From: Altererythrobacter sp.
GTDB lineage: Bacteria; Pseudomonadota; Alphaproteobacteria; Sphingomonadales; Sphingomonadaceae
Assembly: GCA_011524425.1 (NCBI GenBank)
Contig: WTKI01000388.1
Location: forward strand, 4,119-10,484
DNA length: 6,366 bases
Direction: 5' to 3'
Under the pieces are notes generated by a model. That model was not told the DNA's origin. It saw nothing but the letters and a program-made list of their open reading frames with translations, and searched no databases. The position numbers were made by a program, and so were the translations under genes. Position 1 is the stretch's first letter. Each line of letters begins with the position of its first letter. This document shows positions 1 to 5,731 of this stretch, piece by piece.

Positions 1-399
1 TTCAATATCCGGCCAAAAGCCCCAGAAGCATCGGAAGCGTTCGAAGCGCAGCTGCGCGACGCAGTCGCCGCGGTCGAAAAAGAACACGCTGTCTCGCTCC
101 ACTTGCACGGTGGAATCACGCGGCCACCAAAACCCGTTGATGCAGCAGCCCAGCGCCTGTTTGATCTGGTCAAATCTTGCGGGGCCGAACTTGGCGAAGA
201 CATTCGCTGGCAATCAACGGGCGGCGTGTGTGATGGCAACAACATCGCGGCTTGTGGTGTTCCTGTGGTTGACACAATGGGCGTGCGCGGCGGCTCTATC
301 CATAGTCCTGAAGAATTTCTGATTGTACCCAGTCTGGCGGAGCGCGCCCGGCTGTCCGCACTGGTTATTCACCGCATCGCCCAAGGAGAGATGCATTGA
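1..399 (+). CDS. M20-family zinc metallohydrolase (ArgE/DapE/CPG2-like), C-terminal part
   Basis: The frame is open from base 1, so the gene's 5' end lies outside the window; 132 C-terminal residues remain. The visible part starts in the small dimerisation domain (strand beginning FNIRPKAPEA) and returns to the catalytic domain. There the segment STGGVCDGNNIAACGVP (residues about 72-88) and GGSIHSPEEF (about 97-106) match the glutamate carboxypeptidase/ArgE-like end of peptidase family M20. The His in SIHSPEEF, near residue 101, is the expected zinc ligand. Family members hydrolyse amide bonds of N-acylated amino acids or C-terminal glutamate, usually in the cytoplasm. The stop overlaps the astA start by four bases, so the two are probably co-translated. 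Context suggests an acyl-amino-acid substrate such as N-succinylglutamate (inference). The family call is firm; the substrate is not known. Confidence 0.85.
   Translation, partial: FNIRPKAPEASEAFEAQLRDAVAAVEKEHAVSLHLHGGITRPPKPVDAAAQRLFDLVKSCGAELGEDIRWQSTGGVCDGNNIAACGVPVVDTMGVRGGSIHSPEEFLIVPSLAERARLSALVIHRIAQGEMH
383..388 (+). promoter_or_regulatory. Shine-Dalgarno site deciding the TTG start of astA
   Basis: AAGGAG lies seven bases before TTG at 396, inside the end of the upstream hydrolase gene. No ATG or GTG sits at a comparable distance in the astA frame. This supports a TTG start and translational coupling through the TTGA stop/start overlap. Confidence 0.75.
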
Positions 400-1412
400 G
401 TTTTCGACTACGCGCGGCTCGCGCCTCCGATCTTGAACCGCTCTACGAGATGGCGAAACTGACAGGCGGAGGCTTTACTAATCTGCCTGCGGATCGAAAA
501 GCGCTAGGCGGCAAGCTAGAGCGTGCGGAAAGCGCCTTTGCCAATGAGGAAGATGGCCTCGTCGATGAACAATTCGTTCTCGTACTTGAGGATGCTTCAA
601 CCGGCGCTATCCGGGGCACTTGCCAATTGATGACGCAAGTCGGACAGCAATGGCCGTTCTACTCCTACCGATTGAATACACTTACGCAGTATAGTCAGGA
701 ACTTGATCGGACTGTGCGCGCGGAACTGCTCAGCCTTGTGACCGACCTTGAAGGGTCGAGCGAGGTTGGTGGATTGTTTCTGCACCCCAATGAGCGCGCG
801 GGCGGGCTCGGCCTGCTTCTGGCTCGCAGCCGGTATCTTTTCATTGCGATGCACCGCAGCCGGTTTGCAGACCGGGTACTGGCAGAGCTACGCGGGATCA
901 TTGATGAACGCGGCGGATCGCCCTTTTGGGACGGGGTTGCCGGGCGATTCTTCGGGATGAGTTTCCAGGACGCTGACTATTTCAACGCTATCAATGGCAA
1001 TCAGTTCATTGCTGACCTTATGCCTAAGCATCCGGTCTATATTGCAATGCTGGATGACAATGCGCGCAGCGTGATTGGCGTTCCGCATCCTACCGGACGC
1101 GCGGCCATGCGCATGCTGGAAAATGAAGGCTTTCGCTATGAAGGCTATGTCGACATTTTTGACGGCGGGCCGACCATGATTGCGCCAACAGATAGCGTTA
1201 AAAGTGTCGCTGACAGCACTGAACGGACCATTGCCTCTGTCGATATCGAGCACGGCGAACGGGCGATATTGGCCTGTGGGTCTTTATCAGGCTTCCGCGC
1301 TTGCTACGGCGTCCGTTTGATCGGGGAGGACGGCACTATCGCCATCGATCCGGCTGCAGCGGATTTGCTGGATGTAGCTGTGGGTGATGCGGTTTGGAGC
1401 GCCGCTCGGTGA
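396..1412 (+). CDS. astA: Arginine N-succinyltransferase
   Basis: This 338-residue protein is close to the usual AstA length of about 340. AstA transfers succinyl from succinyl-CoA to the alpha-amino group of arginine, the first step of the AST arginine-catabolic pathway, in the cytoplasm. The N-terminus (SFRLRAARASDLEPLYEMA) is the typical opening strand and helix of this GNAT-fold enzyme. The segment GGLFLHPNERAGGLGLLLARSRY (residues 125-147) is the acyl-CoA-binding region. VIGVPHPTGRAAMRMLENEGF (226-246) contains His231, which aligns with the proposed catalytic His of the E. coli enzyme. YVDIFDGGPT (251-260) is another family signature. The TTG start is set by a well-placed AAGGAG. The gene overlaps the upstream hydrolase and downstream astB by four bases each. 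Some AstA relatives use ornithine as well; arginine is inferred from the adjoining astB. Confidence 0.95.
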   Translation: MSFRLRAARASDLEPLYEMAKLTGGGFTNLPADRKALGGKLERAESAFANEEDGLVDEQFVLVLEDASTGAIRGTCQLMTQVGQQWPFYSYRLNTLTQYSQELDRTVRAELLSLVTDLEGSSEVGGLFLHPNERAGGLGLLLARSRYLFIAMHRSRFADRVLAELRGIIDERGGSPFWDGVAGRFFGMSFQDADYFNAINGNQFIADLMPKHPVYIAMLDDNARSVIGVPHPTGRAAMRMLENEGFRYEGYVDIFDGGPTMIAPTDSVKSVADSTERTIASVDIEHGERAILACGSLSGFRACYGVRLIGEDGTIAIDPAAADLLDVAVGDAVWSAAR

Positions 1413-2677
1413 GCAAGCTTGTCGAAGTCAATTTTGACGGGATAGTCGGCCCAAGTCACAATTATGCAGGGCTTAGCCTCGGCAATGTCGCGAGCGCGAA
1501 AAGCTATGGTAAGACCAGCTATCCACGTGCGGCCGCCTTGCAAGGGCTTACAAAAATGCGCGGCAATCTGGCACGTTTTGGCCATCAGGGTTTCCTTCTT
1601 CCTCTGCCCCGCCCCAACACAGCTTTGCTGGAACAGCTAGGCCAAGGGTCAGAGCAAAATCCCGCATTGCTCGCAGCCGCCTACTCCGCCAGCAGCATGT
1701 GGACCGCCAATGCAGCCACCGTCAGTCCCGCGCCTGACACAACAGACAGCAAATGCCATCTGACGCCCGCCAACCTCGTGACCATGGTACACCGCGCTCA
1801 AGAATGGCCGGAAACCAAGCGGATGCTGGACTTGGCGTTCGCGGACAGCTCGCACTTTACAGTGCATGATGCTGTCCCTGCGACTTTTGGCGATGAAGGC
1901 GCGGCCAACCATATGCGTTTGTGCGTTGACCATGGCGAGGCGGGTGTAGAAGTCTTTGTGTATGGCCGCAGCCTGGCGGAGCGCGGCAACGGCAAGTATC
2001 CCGCACGCCAGCATATCGAAGCGAGCCGCGCGGTCGCGCGCTTGCACGGCCTATCGCCTGAACGCACGGTTTTTATCGAGCAAAACCCTATCGCGATTGA
2101 TGCCGGTGCGTTTCACAATGACGTTGTCGCGGTGGCGAATGCCGACACGATCTTCGCGCACGAACTTGCATTTGCCGATCGCCAAGTAGCCTATGATGCG
2201 ATGCGCGAAGCATTTCCTGCGCTGCAAGTCGTCGAAGTGCCGGATAGCGAAGTCAGCCTAGCCGATGCGATCACAAGTTATCTCTTCAACGCGCAGCTTG
2301 TATCACGCCAAGAAGGCGGGATGGCGCTCGTCGTGCCCGAGGAATGCCGGGAGAATACGCGCGTGTGGACCTATCTGGAAGGAATGCTGGCTGGCAATGG
2401 GCCAATCCGCGAGGTTGTGCCGGTTGATGTTCGCCAGAGCATGGCCAATGGCGGCGGGCCAGCCTGTTTACGGCTGCGCGTGGTGTGCGATCCAAGCACA
2501 GTTGATCCCCGCTTCCTGCTGACAGAGGAAAAGGCAGAGCAGATGGAGGCCGTGATCGCGCGAGCCTGGCCAGAACAGATTGATCCTGCTGATCTTGGCA
2601 ATTCCAGGCTTGAAAAGACTGTAATCGCAGCCCGTTTTGCGCTGCTGGAAGCACTAGGGCTCGCAGAACTAGGTTAA
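1409..2677 (+). CDS. astB: N-succinylarginine dihydrolase
   Basis: AstB converts N2-succinylarginine to N2-succinylornithine, releasing two ammonia and CO2: step two of the AST pathway, in the cytoplasm. It belongs to the guanidine-modifying (amidinotransferase/deiminase) fold. The 422-residue protein compares with about 447 in E. coli. The catalytic triad is visible: Glu163 in FGDEGAANH, His236 in AFHNDVVAVAN and Cys353 in NGGGPACLRLRV, with spacing matching E. coli E174/H248/C365. The N-terminus EVNFDGIVGPSHNYAGLS (residues 6-23) is the family hallmark. GTG at 1409 was chosen because translation from it begins just before the conserved N-terminus, it overlaps the astA stop as GTGA, and GGAG (1396-1399) lies nine bases upstream. 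An in-frame TTG at 1394 would add five residues but lacks such a site. Nothing appears broken. Confidence 0.96.
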   Translation: MSKLVEVNFDGIVGPSHNYAGLSLGNVASAKSYGKTSYPRAAALQGLTKMRGNLARFGHQGFLLPLPRPNTALLEQLGQGSEQNPALLAAAYSASSMWTANAATVSPAPDTTDSKCHLTPANLVTMVHRAQEWPETKRMLDLAFADSSHFTVHDAVPATFGDEGAANHMRLCVDHGEAGVEVFVYGRSLAERGNGKYPARQHIEASRAVARLHGLSPERTVFIEQNPIAIDAGAFHNDVVAVANADTIFAHELAFADRQVAYDAMREAFPALQVVEVPDSEVSLADAITSYLFNAQLVSRQEGGMALVVPEECRENTRVWTYLEGMLAGNGPIREVVPVDVRQSMANGGGPACLRLRVVCDPSTVDPRFLLTEEKAEQMEAVIARAWPEQIDPADLGNSRLEKTVIAARFALLEALGLAELG

Positions 2678-2794
2678 CGCGCTGGACACTGCGTCGGCAG
2701 GGTTTACACTCGGCTGATCGTTAACCTTCAAATCCCGCAGAAATGCGTTGTTGGCATGGGGTTTGCAGGGCCAATCCTTAACGAAAGGGTGGGA
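2678..2794. other. Intergenic gap between astB and the small membrane protein gene
   Basis: These 117 bases hold no convincing coding sequence, no stem followed by a T-run, and no clear -35/-10 pair. Whether the small downstream gene has its own promoter or is read through from the ast operon cannot be decided by eye. Confidence 0.5.
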
Positions 2795-3052
2795 ATGCTG
2801 CGCAAGATCGGACGGCTGTTTGTGATCAAGAATCGCTGGGAAGCGTATTTGATCATCTATGCGCTTGCACTGGGCGCGATGACCCGCGGCGCGCATTACA
2901 CTGTCGAATATCCTGGCGTTGGCGGCTGGATGCTGTTTGCCTGTACCGCTGGCGCTGTATTCCTTGGCGGCGCGAAGATCCTGGATGCGATCCGCTATGA
3001 ACAGGAAGCAAAAGAACGCGCAACAGCAGATAGGCCTCATCGGCACGGCTGA
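2795..3052 (+). CDS. Small two-helix membrane protein of unknown function
   Basis: I do not recognise the family. The 85-residue product has a basic N-terminus (MLRKIGRLFVIKNRWEAY), then two probable membrane helices at about residues 18-34 (LIIYALALGAM region) and 45-61 (WMLFACTAGAVFLGGA region). A short charged tail rich in Glu, Lys and Arg and ending in HRHG follows. Both ends would face the same side, most likely the cytoplasm by the positive-inside rule. ATG at 2795 is preferred because a purine-rich AAAGGGTGGGA sits directly before it. An upstream in-frame ATG at 2756 has no ribosome-binding site and would add 13 residues that look less protein-like. The gene converges on the PAP2 gene with 20 bases between stops. 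The hydrophobic pattern and sensible codon use make it a probable real gene. Confidence 0.7.
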   Translation: MLRKIGRLFVIKNRWEAYLIIYALALGAMTRGAHYTVEYPGVGGWMLFACTAGAVFLGGAKILDAIRYEQEAKERATADRPHRHG

Positions 3053-3072
3053 ATGGCTTCTCGCCTAATTGG

Positions 3073-3960
3073 CTAAGCAACCTCATGTTCTGATCGGCGC
3101 ATGCGCCGCGTGATCTTTGTTGCCAACCACTGTGCAAAAAGCGCAAGCGCAAATCCTGCAATCACGTCGACCAGATAATGATCGCCTGCAAAGGGGATGG
3201 AAAACAACATGCAAAGATTGATCACTAGAGAGATTGCAAGCGGTATCGGCATGCCCCGATAAACTGTCACGTAAATCACCGCCATCACCGTATGAAAAGA
3301 AGGGAAGCAGACTATCCCGATATATTGCAAGTCCATGCGTTGCCCTTCGCGCAAGGCAATCATCGCTTCTGCTGCGGGCGTGTTGTATCCGTAGTAATAG
3401 CCCGGCTCCAGCGCCGGCAAAACCGCGCTGATGGCAAGCATGAGCGCAAGCGCAATCAACTTGGTAATGACCAGATTGGCGTTGCGGTCTCTCGGGCCGA
3501 AAAACGCAACGATCAGTACCGCTGCAACCGGTTGGAAGACATGGCTTTTATAGGCGAGGCTTGAAAACTGCGCGAGCCAGGGGTTTGCGAAGTTGAACTT
3601 CGCCCACTCTGCCCAATCAAAACCCAATGCACGATCCATGGCAAAGAATGTTTCGCTTTGCAGCGGGAAGTTGAGCGTGTTCGTGATAAAGGTCAGCTGG
3701 ACGCCGGCGACCGAGGCTGCAAGCCACAAGGCAATATATAAGGGAATTTGGCTTAAGCGGGTCTCGTCCGGTTTCAAGCGGCGATAGGCAAACGCGACCA
3801 GCAAAAGTCCGGCGGGTGCCAGCAGCATCCGCCAAAGCGGTGGATCCCAGCTCATCTGCAGCAAAGCGGCACATCCAAATGCCACAGCGCAACACGCTGC
3901 GACGCAAACCAGCGCTAGCCGATCCGCCTTTGGTAAGCCGCTCATTATCCTCTGATGCAT
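3073..3960 (-). CDS. PAP2-superfamily membrane phosphatase/phosphotransferase (PAP2_3, AUR1-like)
   Basis: This 295-residue polytopic inner-membrane protein has about six hydrophobic helices. The two catalytic PAP2 motifs lie in the C-terminal half: FPSFHT (residues 219-224, His223) and GDHYLVDVIAG (259-269, His261 with Asp265). These resemble the His/His/Asp triad of the aureobasidin-resistance/inositol-phosphorylceramide-synthase branch rather than classical phosphatidate phosphatases. I see no KX6RP first motif, which fits that branch. Members act on lipid phosphates or transfer a phospho-head group at the outer face of the membrane; the substrate here is unknown. Sphingomonads make sphingolipids, so a sphingolipid-related role is possible but only inference. 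Start: ATG at 3960 has GAGGGG three bases upstream; an in-frame ATG at 3945 has AGAGG at a similar distance, so the true start could be either. Confidence 0.85.
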   Translation of the reverse strand: MHQRIMSGLPKADRLALVCVAACCAVAFGCAALLQMSWDPPLWRMLLAPAGLLLVAFAYRRLKPDETRLSQIPLYIALWLAASVAGVQLTFITNTLNFPLQSETFFAMDRALGFDWAEWAKFNFANPWLAQFSSLAYKSHVFQPVAAVLIVAFFGPRDRNANLVITKLIALALMLAISAVLPALEPGYYYGYNTPAAEAMIALREGQRMDLQYIGIVCFPSFHTVMAVIYVTVYRGMPIPLAISLVINLCMLFSIPFAGDHYLVDVIAGFALALFAQWLATKITRRMRRSEHEVA

Positions 3961-4114
3961 CTACCCCTCAAGCTCGTCCTGCAAACTGCCCGGTCCCGGG
4001 CGAGTAAGCCATCGGTATTACCAAGGGGTCATATGACCCGATTGAGCCCATGTGAAGGCTCGGCAAACCACGCGATCGAGCATGTGCCAGAAGGGTACTG
4101 GAAAGAGATGATGG
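3961..4114. other. Leader region between ssrA and the PAP2 gene, rich in inverted repeats
   Basis: No gene is seen here. It lies downstream of the ssrA 3' end and upstream of the minus-strand PAP2 gene, so it should contain the PAP2 promoter and any ssrA terminator. No clear -35/-10 pair or T-run terminator is visible. Four inverted repeats are present: GCCCGGTCCCGGGC (3988-4001), GGTATTACC (4014-4022), GGGTCATATGACCC (4026-4039) and GAGCC-N8-GGCTC (4044-4061). Confidence 0.6.
4026..4039. repeat. Perfect 14-bp palindrome, possible operator
   Basis: GGGTCATATGACCC is a perfect dyad centred at 4032/4033, about 65 bases before the PAP2 start. The two-fold symmetry and position would suit a dimeric regulator acting on the PAP2 promoter. 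I cannot name a factor, and no second copy was noticed elsewhere in the window. Confidence 0.4.
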
Positions 4115-4119
4115 GTGGG

Positions 4120-4157
4120 GGATTCTGTTGCTAGGCTCCCCCGAGCCCCCGGAATCC
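4120..4157 (-). other. 3'-terminal nested hairpin of the tmRNA coding piece
   Basis: On the minus strand an outer stem GGATTC/GAATCC (4157-4152 with 4125-4120) encloses a perfect inner stem GGCTC-GGGG-GAGCC (4147-4143 with 4138-4134). No T-run follows, so this is read as a structural domain of the coding RNA and not as a classical intrinsic terminator, although it may protect the mature 3' end. Confidence 0.6.
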
Positions 4158-4223
4158 GCTTCTGTTGCCCGGTGGGTCCAACCGCGCTTTAGCTTTGTAA
4201 ATTCAGGCCGTTAGGCCGTCACA

Positions 4224-4259
4224 TTACGCTGCGAGAGCGAGTGCTTCGTTATCGTTTGC
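4224..4259 (-). other. tmRNA proteolysis-tag reading frame (ANDNEALALAA, stop)
   Basis: From the resume codon GCA at 4259-4257, the frame encodes A-N-D-N-E-A-L-A-L-A-A followed by TAA (4226-4224). The ANDN opening and hydrophobic LAA end are hallmarks of alphaproteobacterial ssrA tags. The C-terminal Leu-Ala-Ala is the part recognised by ClpXP in well-studied species. This frame is the decisive evidence for identity and strand. Confidence 0.95.
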
Positions 4260-4344
4260 ACTTATAAAGATGAACAGTTTTACGGGTTACTCAGCCCGGG
4301 CAAAAATACTGTCTTTCAACACAGGTCGATCCTAGTTCGGCCCC

Positions 4345-4385
4345 GTCATGAGGCCCGGGCTTCCGATGGAAAACACCGGGCTTTA
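4345..4385 (-). other. Intervening transcribed segment of permuted tmRNA, removed on maturation
   Basis: This 41-base stretch separates the acceptor CCA end (4386) from the coding-piece 5' G (4344). In permuted tmRNAs the equivalent segment is excised from the precursor, with the 5' side of the coding piece cut like a tRNA 5' end (RNase P, known for the class). Here it can fold into a hairpin: GCCCGG pairs with CCGGGC and encloses TTCC-ATC-GGAA, which could present both cleavage sites. Confidence 0.75.
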
Positions 4386-4458
4386 TGGTGGAGCCGCCGG
4401 GTACTGCCCCCGGGTCCCTTATGCCTATTACACAGCACCATTTATCGCCATAGCCCGC

Positions 4459-4493
4459 AAAAAAACGGGCGAGACCTATATAGACCTCGCCCG
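4459..4493 (-). terminator. Intrinsic terminator of mscL
   Basis: On the minus strand, CGGGCGAG (4493-4486) and CTCGCCCG (4473-4466) form a perfect 8-bp GC-rich stem around a 12-base inner part that itself contains CTATATAG, followed at once by seven T residues (4465-4459). It sits 41 bases after the mscL stop and 16 bases before the estimated ssrA 5' end. The T-run on only this strand sets the direction. Confidence 0.9.
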
Positions 4494-4533
4494 CTTAATG
4501 TGAAGTGACTGCGTGTTTCCGCAGTTATATCAA

Positions 4534-4965
4534 TTACTTCTTCAGAAGATCGCGAATCTCTGTCAGCAATTCCGTATCGCTGGGACCTGCTGCTTCCTCT
4601 TCTGCGGCCTCTTCCTCTTTTTCAAACGCTGCCTTTGCTTTGTTGGCATAGCGAACCAGCAGGAAAATGATGAAAGCAAGAATGACGAAGTTAATCACTG
4701 AGGTCAGGAACGCGCCCCAAGCCAGCACATTTGCACCCGCTTCGCGCGCCGCCTCCAGGCTCATGCCCGCCACATCGACTTCGCTGCTCAGGACAAGATA
4801 TTTGTCGCTGAAGTCAACATTGCCAAAGATCGCGCCGACCAACGGCATGATCAGGTCCGATGTCATGGACGCGACGATAACTGCGAACGCGCCAGCGATG
4901 ATGACCGCGACAGCCAATTCCATCACGTTGCCCTTGGCAATAAAATCCTTGAATTCTGAAAGCAT
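4534..4965 (-). CDS. mscL: Large-conductance mechanosensitive channel
   Basis: MscL is a homopentameric inner-membrane channel that opens under membrane tension to vent solutes during hypo-osmotic shock. The 143-residue product is near the usual 130-145. It opens with the amphipathic MLSEFKDFIAKGN, then TM1 (about 17-43, containing the small-residue pore segment LAVAVIIAGAFAVIV). A periplasmic loop (about 48-80) and TM2 (86-106, VINFVILAFIIFLLVRYANK) follow. An acidic Glu/Ala-rich linker (114-128) leads to the C-terminal bundle helix TELLTEIRDLLKK. ATG at 4965 is chosen over ATG at 4977 because family members begin at MLxEFK and because GGAGGG lies four bases upstream. A strong terminator follows. 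It is divergent from lemA. Confidence 0.96.
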   Translation of the reverse strand: MLSEFKDFIAKGNVMELAVAVIIAGAFAVIVASMTSDLIMPLVGAIFGNVDFSDKYLVLSSEVDVAGMSLEAAREAGANVLAWGAFLTSVINFVILAFIIFLLVRYANKAKAAFEKEEEAAEEEAAGPSDTELLTEIRDLLKK

Positions 4966-4969
4966 TAAA

Positions 4970-4975
4970 CCCTCC
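4970..4975 (-). promoter_or_regulatory. Shine-Dalgarno site deciding the mscL start
   Basis: GGAGGG reads from 4975 to 4970 on the minus strand, four bases before ATG at 4965. It overlaps the alternative upstream ATG (4977), which would use only a poorly spaced GGGGAG. The shorter protein is therefore favoured. Confidence 0.7.
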
Positions 4976-4998
4976 ATTGCTCCCCAAAAGGACCAATA

Positions 4999-5026
4999 TC
5001 CTTACAGTGTCGCGCGCGTTTGCCAA
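4999..5026 (-). promoter_or_regulatory. Candidate mscL promoter
   Basis: On the minus strand TTGGCA (5026-5021) and TAAGGA (5004-4999) are separated by 16 bases, upstream of mscL. The -35 is good and the -10 poor. The -10 overlaps a short inverted repeat AAGGA-N6-TCCTT (4988-5003). This is a pattern call only. Confidence 0.35.
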
Positions 5027-5039
5027 GGGTTTCAGTGGG

Positions 5040-5067
5040 TTGAATATCCACAAGGGTGACCTATATT
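5040..5067 (+). promoter_or_regulatory. Candidate lemA promoter
   Basis: TTGAAT (5040-5045), a 16-base spacer, then TATATT (5062-5067) make a reasonable housekeeping-sigma promoter about 60 bases before the lemA start. A second TATATT occurs at 5084-5089 but lacks a well-spaced -35. This would drive lemA and the coupled TPM gene. Confidence 0.4.
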
Positions 5068-5114
5068 GGTAACACAGGTGCGGTATATTTGTCCTGCACA
5101 CACATCCAATTCTT

Positions 5115-5120
5115 GAGGGG
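5115..5120 (+). promoter_or_regulatory. Ribosome-binding site of lemA
   Basis: GAGGGG ends nine bases before ATG at 5130. It supports that start, which also gives an intact lipoprotein signal peptide. Confidence 0.65.
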
Positions 5121-5129
5121 AATTCGCCT

Positions 5130-5729
5130 ATGTTTACCGCTGTTCGCCGCATCGCTCTGGTAGCGGCGGCTTCATTCGCTTTGTCCGCTTGCGGGATAAA
5201 TTCGGTTCCTGCCGCTGAAGAGACGGCCAAGGCCAAATGGGCTGATGTCGAAGCGCAGTTTCAACGCCGCGCCAATCTCATCCCGAACCTGGCCGAAGTT
5301 GCCCAAGGTGCTGCTGAGAATGAACGAGCGATCCTTACCGAGGTTACAGAAGCGCGCGCCAAAGCAACCAGCGTGAATGTAACTGCCGATGACCTTGGCG
5401 ACGCTGACAAAATGCAGGAATTTGCCGCGGCCCAAGGGCAGATCAGTCAAGGCATCGGACGTCTACTTGCCAGCTTCGAAGCTTATCCGCAGATTACATC
5501 CACACAGAATTTTATCGCTTTGCAGAGCCAACTGGAAGGCACGGAAAATCGCATTGCGGTCGCTATACGTGACTACAACGAAGCGGTGCGTCAGTATAAC
5601 ACGACGATCCGCACCTTCCCTGACACGATCGGCGCGAACATCATCCACGGCGCAGAACCGCTTGAGCCTTACACATCTGTGACGGAAGGCGCGGAGGTTG
5701 CACCTGAGCTCGATCTGACGTCCAACTGA
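5130..5729 (+). CDS. lemA: LemA-family protein, probable lipoprotein
   Basis: The 199-residue protein carries the LemA core: the segment QFQRRANLIPNLAEVAQG (residues 44-61) matches the family hallmark Q-x-Q-R-R-x-D/N-L-I-P-N-L, followed by long helices with conserved FIALQSQLEGTENRIAVAIRDYN (about 128-150). The N-terminus has basic MFTAVRR, a hydrophobic stretch and the lipobox L18-S-A-C21, predicting signal peptidase II cleavage and lipid attachment at Cys21. Many LemA proteins instead keep an uncleaved N-terminal membrane helix. The residue after the Cys is Gly, so retention in the inner membrane is not signalled by an Asp at +2. The molecular role of LemA proteins is poorly defined. Genetic linkage to a TPM-domain gene two bases downstream is common and suggests a joint envelope function. 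Confidence 0.92.
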   Translation: MFTAVRRIALVAAASFALSACGINSVPAAEETAKAKWADVEAQFQRRANLIPNLAEVAQGAAENERAILTEVTEARAKATSVNVTADDLGDADKMQEFAAAQGQISQGIGRLLASFEAYPQITSTQNFIALQSQLEGTENRIAVAIRDYNEAVRQYNTTIRTFPDTIGANIIHGAEPLEPYTSVTEGAEVAPELDLTSN

Positions 5730-5731
5730 GC

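Larger units (their letters stand above)
4115..4443 (-). ncRNA. ssrA: Two-piece (circularly permuted) tmRNA
   Basis: tmRNA with SmpB rescues stalled ribosomes and tags the nascent protein for proteolysis. Read on the minus strand, the acceptor piece comes first: it has a T-arm of CCGGG (4413-4409), loop GGCAGTA and CCCGG (4401-4397), then acceptor strand CGGCTCC (4396-4390) and ACCA ending at 4386. After a 41-base intervening segment, the coding piece opens with GGGGCCG (4344-4338), which pairs with CGGCTCC over seven base pairs (one G-U). The D-like segment AACTAGGATCGACC follows, and the tag frame lies at 4259-4224. The pieces also pair through helix P2: 4439-4432 with 4312-4305, and 4428-4424 with 4325-4321. 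The 3' domain ends in a nested hairpin (4120-4157). The outer ends (about 4443 and 4115) are estimates. The CCA is encoded in the gene. Confidence 0.93.

Noticed and set aside
888..1253. Minus-strand open frame of 121 codons inside astA
   Set aside because: It lies opposite a strongly supported AstA sequence, has no family resemblance and no ribosome-binding site; it is a shadow frame.
1649..2047. Minus-strand open frame of 132 codons inside astB
   Set aside because: It is antisense to the conserved AstB catalytic region, and its composition (Cys/Gly/Arg runs) is typical of a shadow frame.
2756..2794. Upstream ATG extending the small membrane protein by 13 residues
   Set aside because: There is no ribosome-binding site before it, whereas a purine-rich site precedes ATG 2795.
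4044..4061. Hairpin GAGCC-N8-GGCTC considered as the ssrA terminator
   Set aside because: The stem is only five base pairs and no T-run follows on the minus strand.
4667..5059. Plus-strand open frame of 130 codons across mscL and the intergenic region
   Set aside because: It is antisense to mscL, whose motifs are unmistakable, and the translation has no recognisable domain.
5062..5089. Two TATATT copies considered as a tandem regulatory repeat
   Set aside because: They are short AT-rich hexamers in a promoter region, and only the first has a well-spaced -35.
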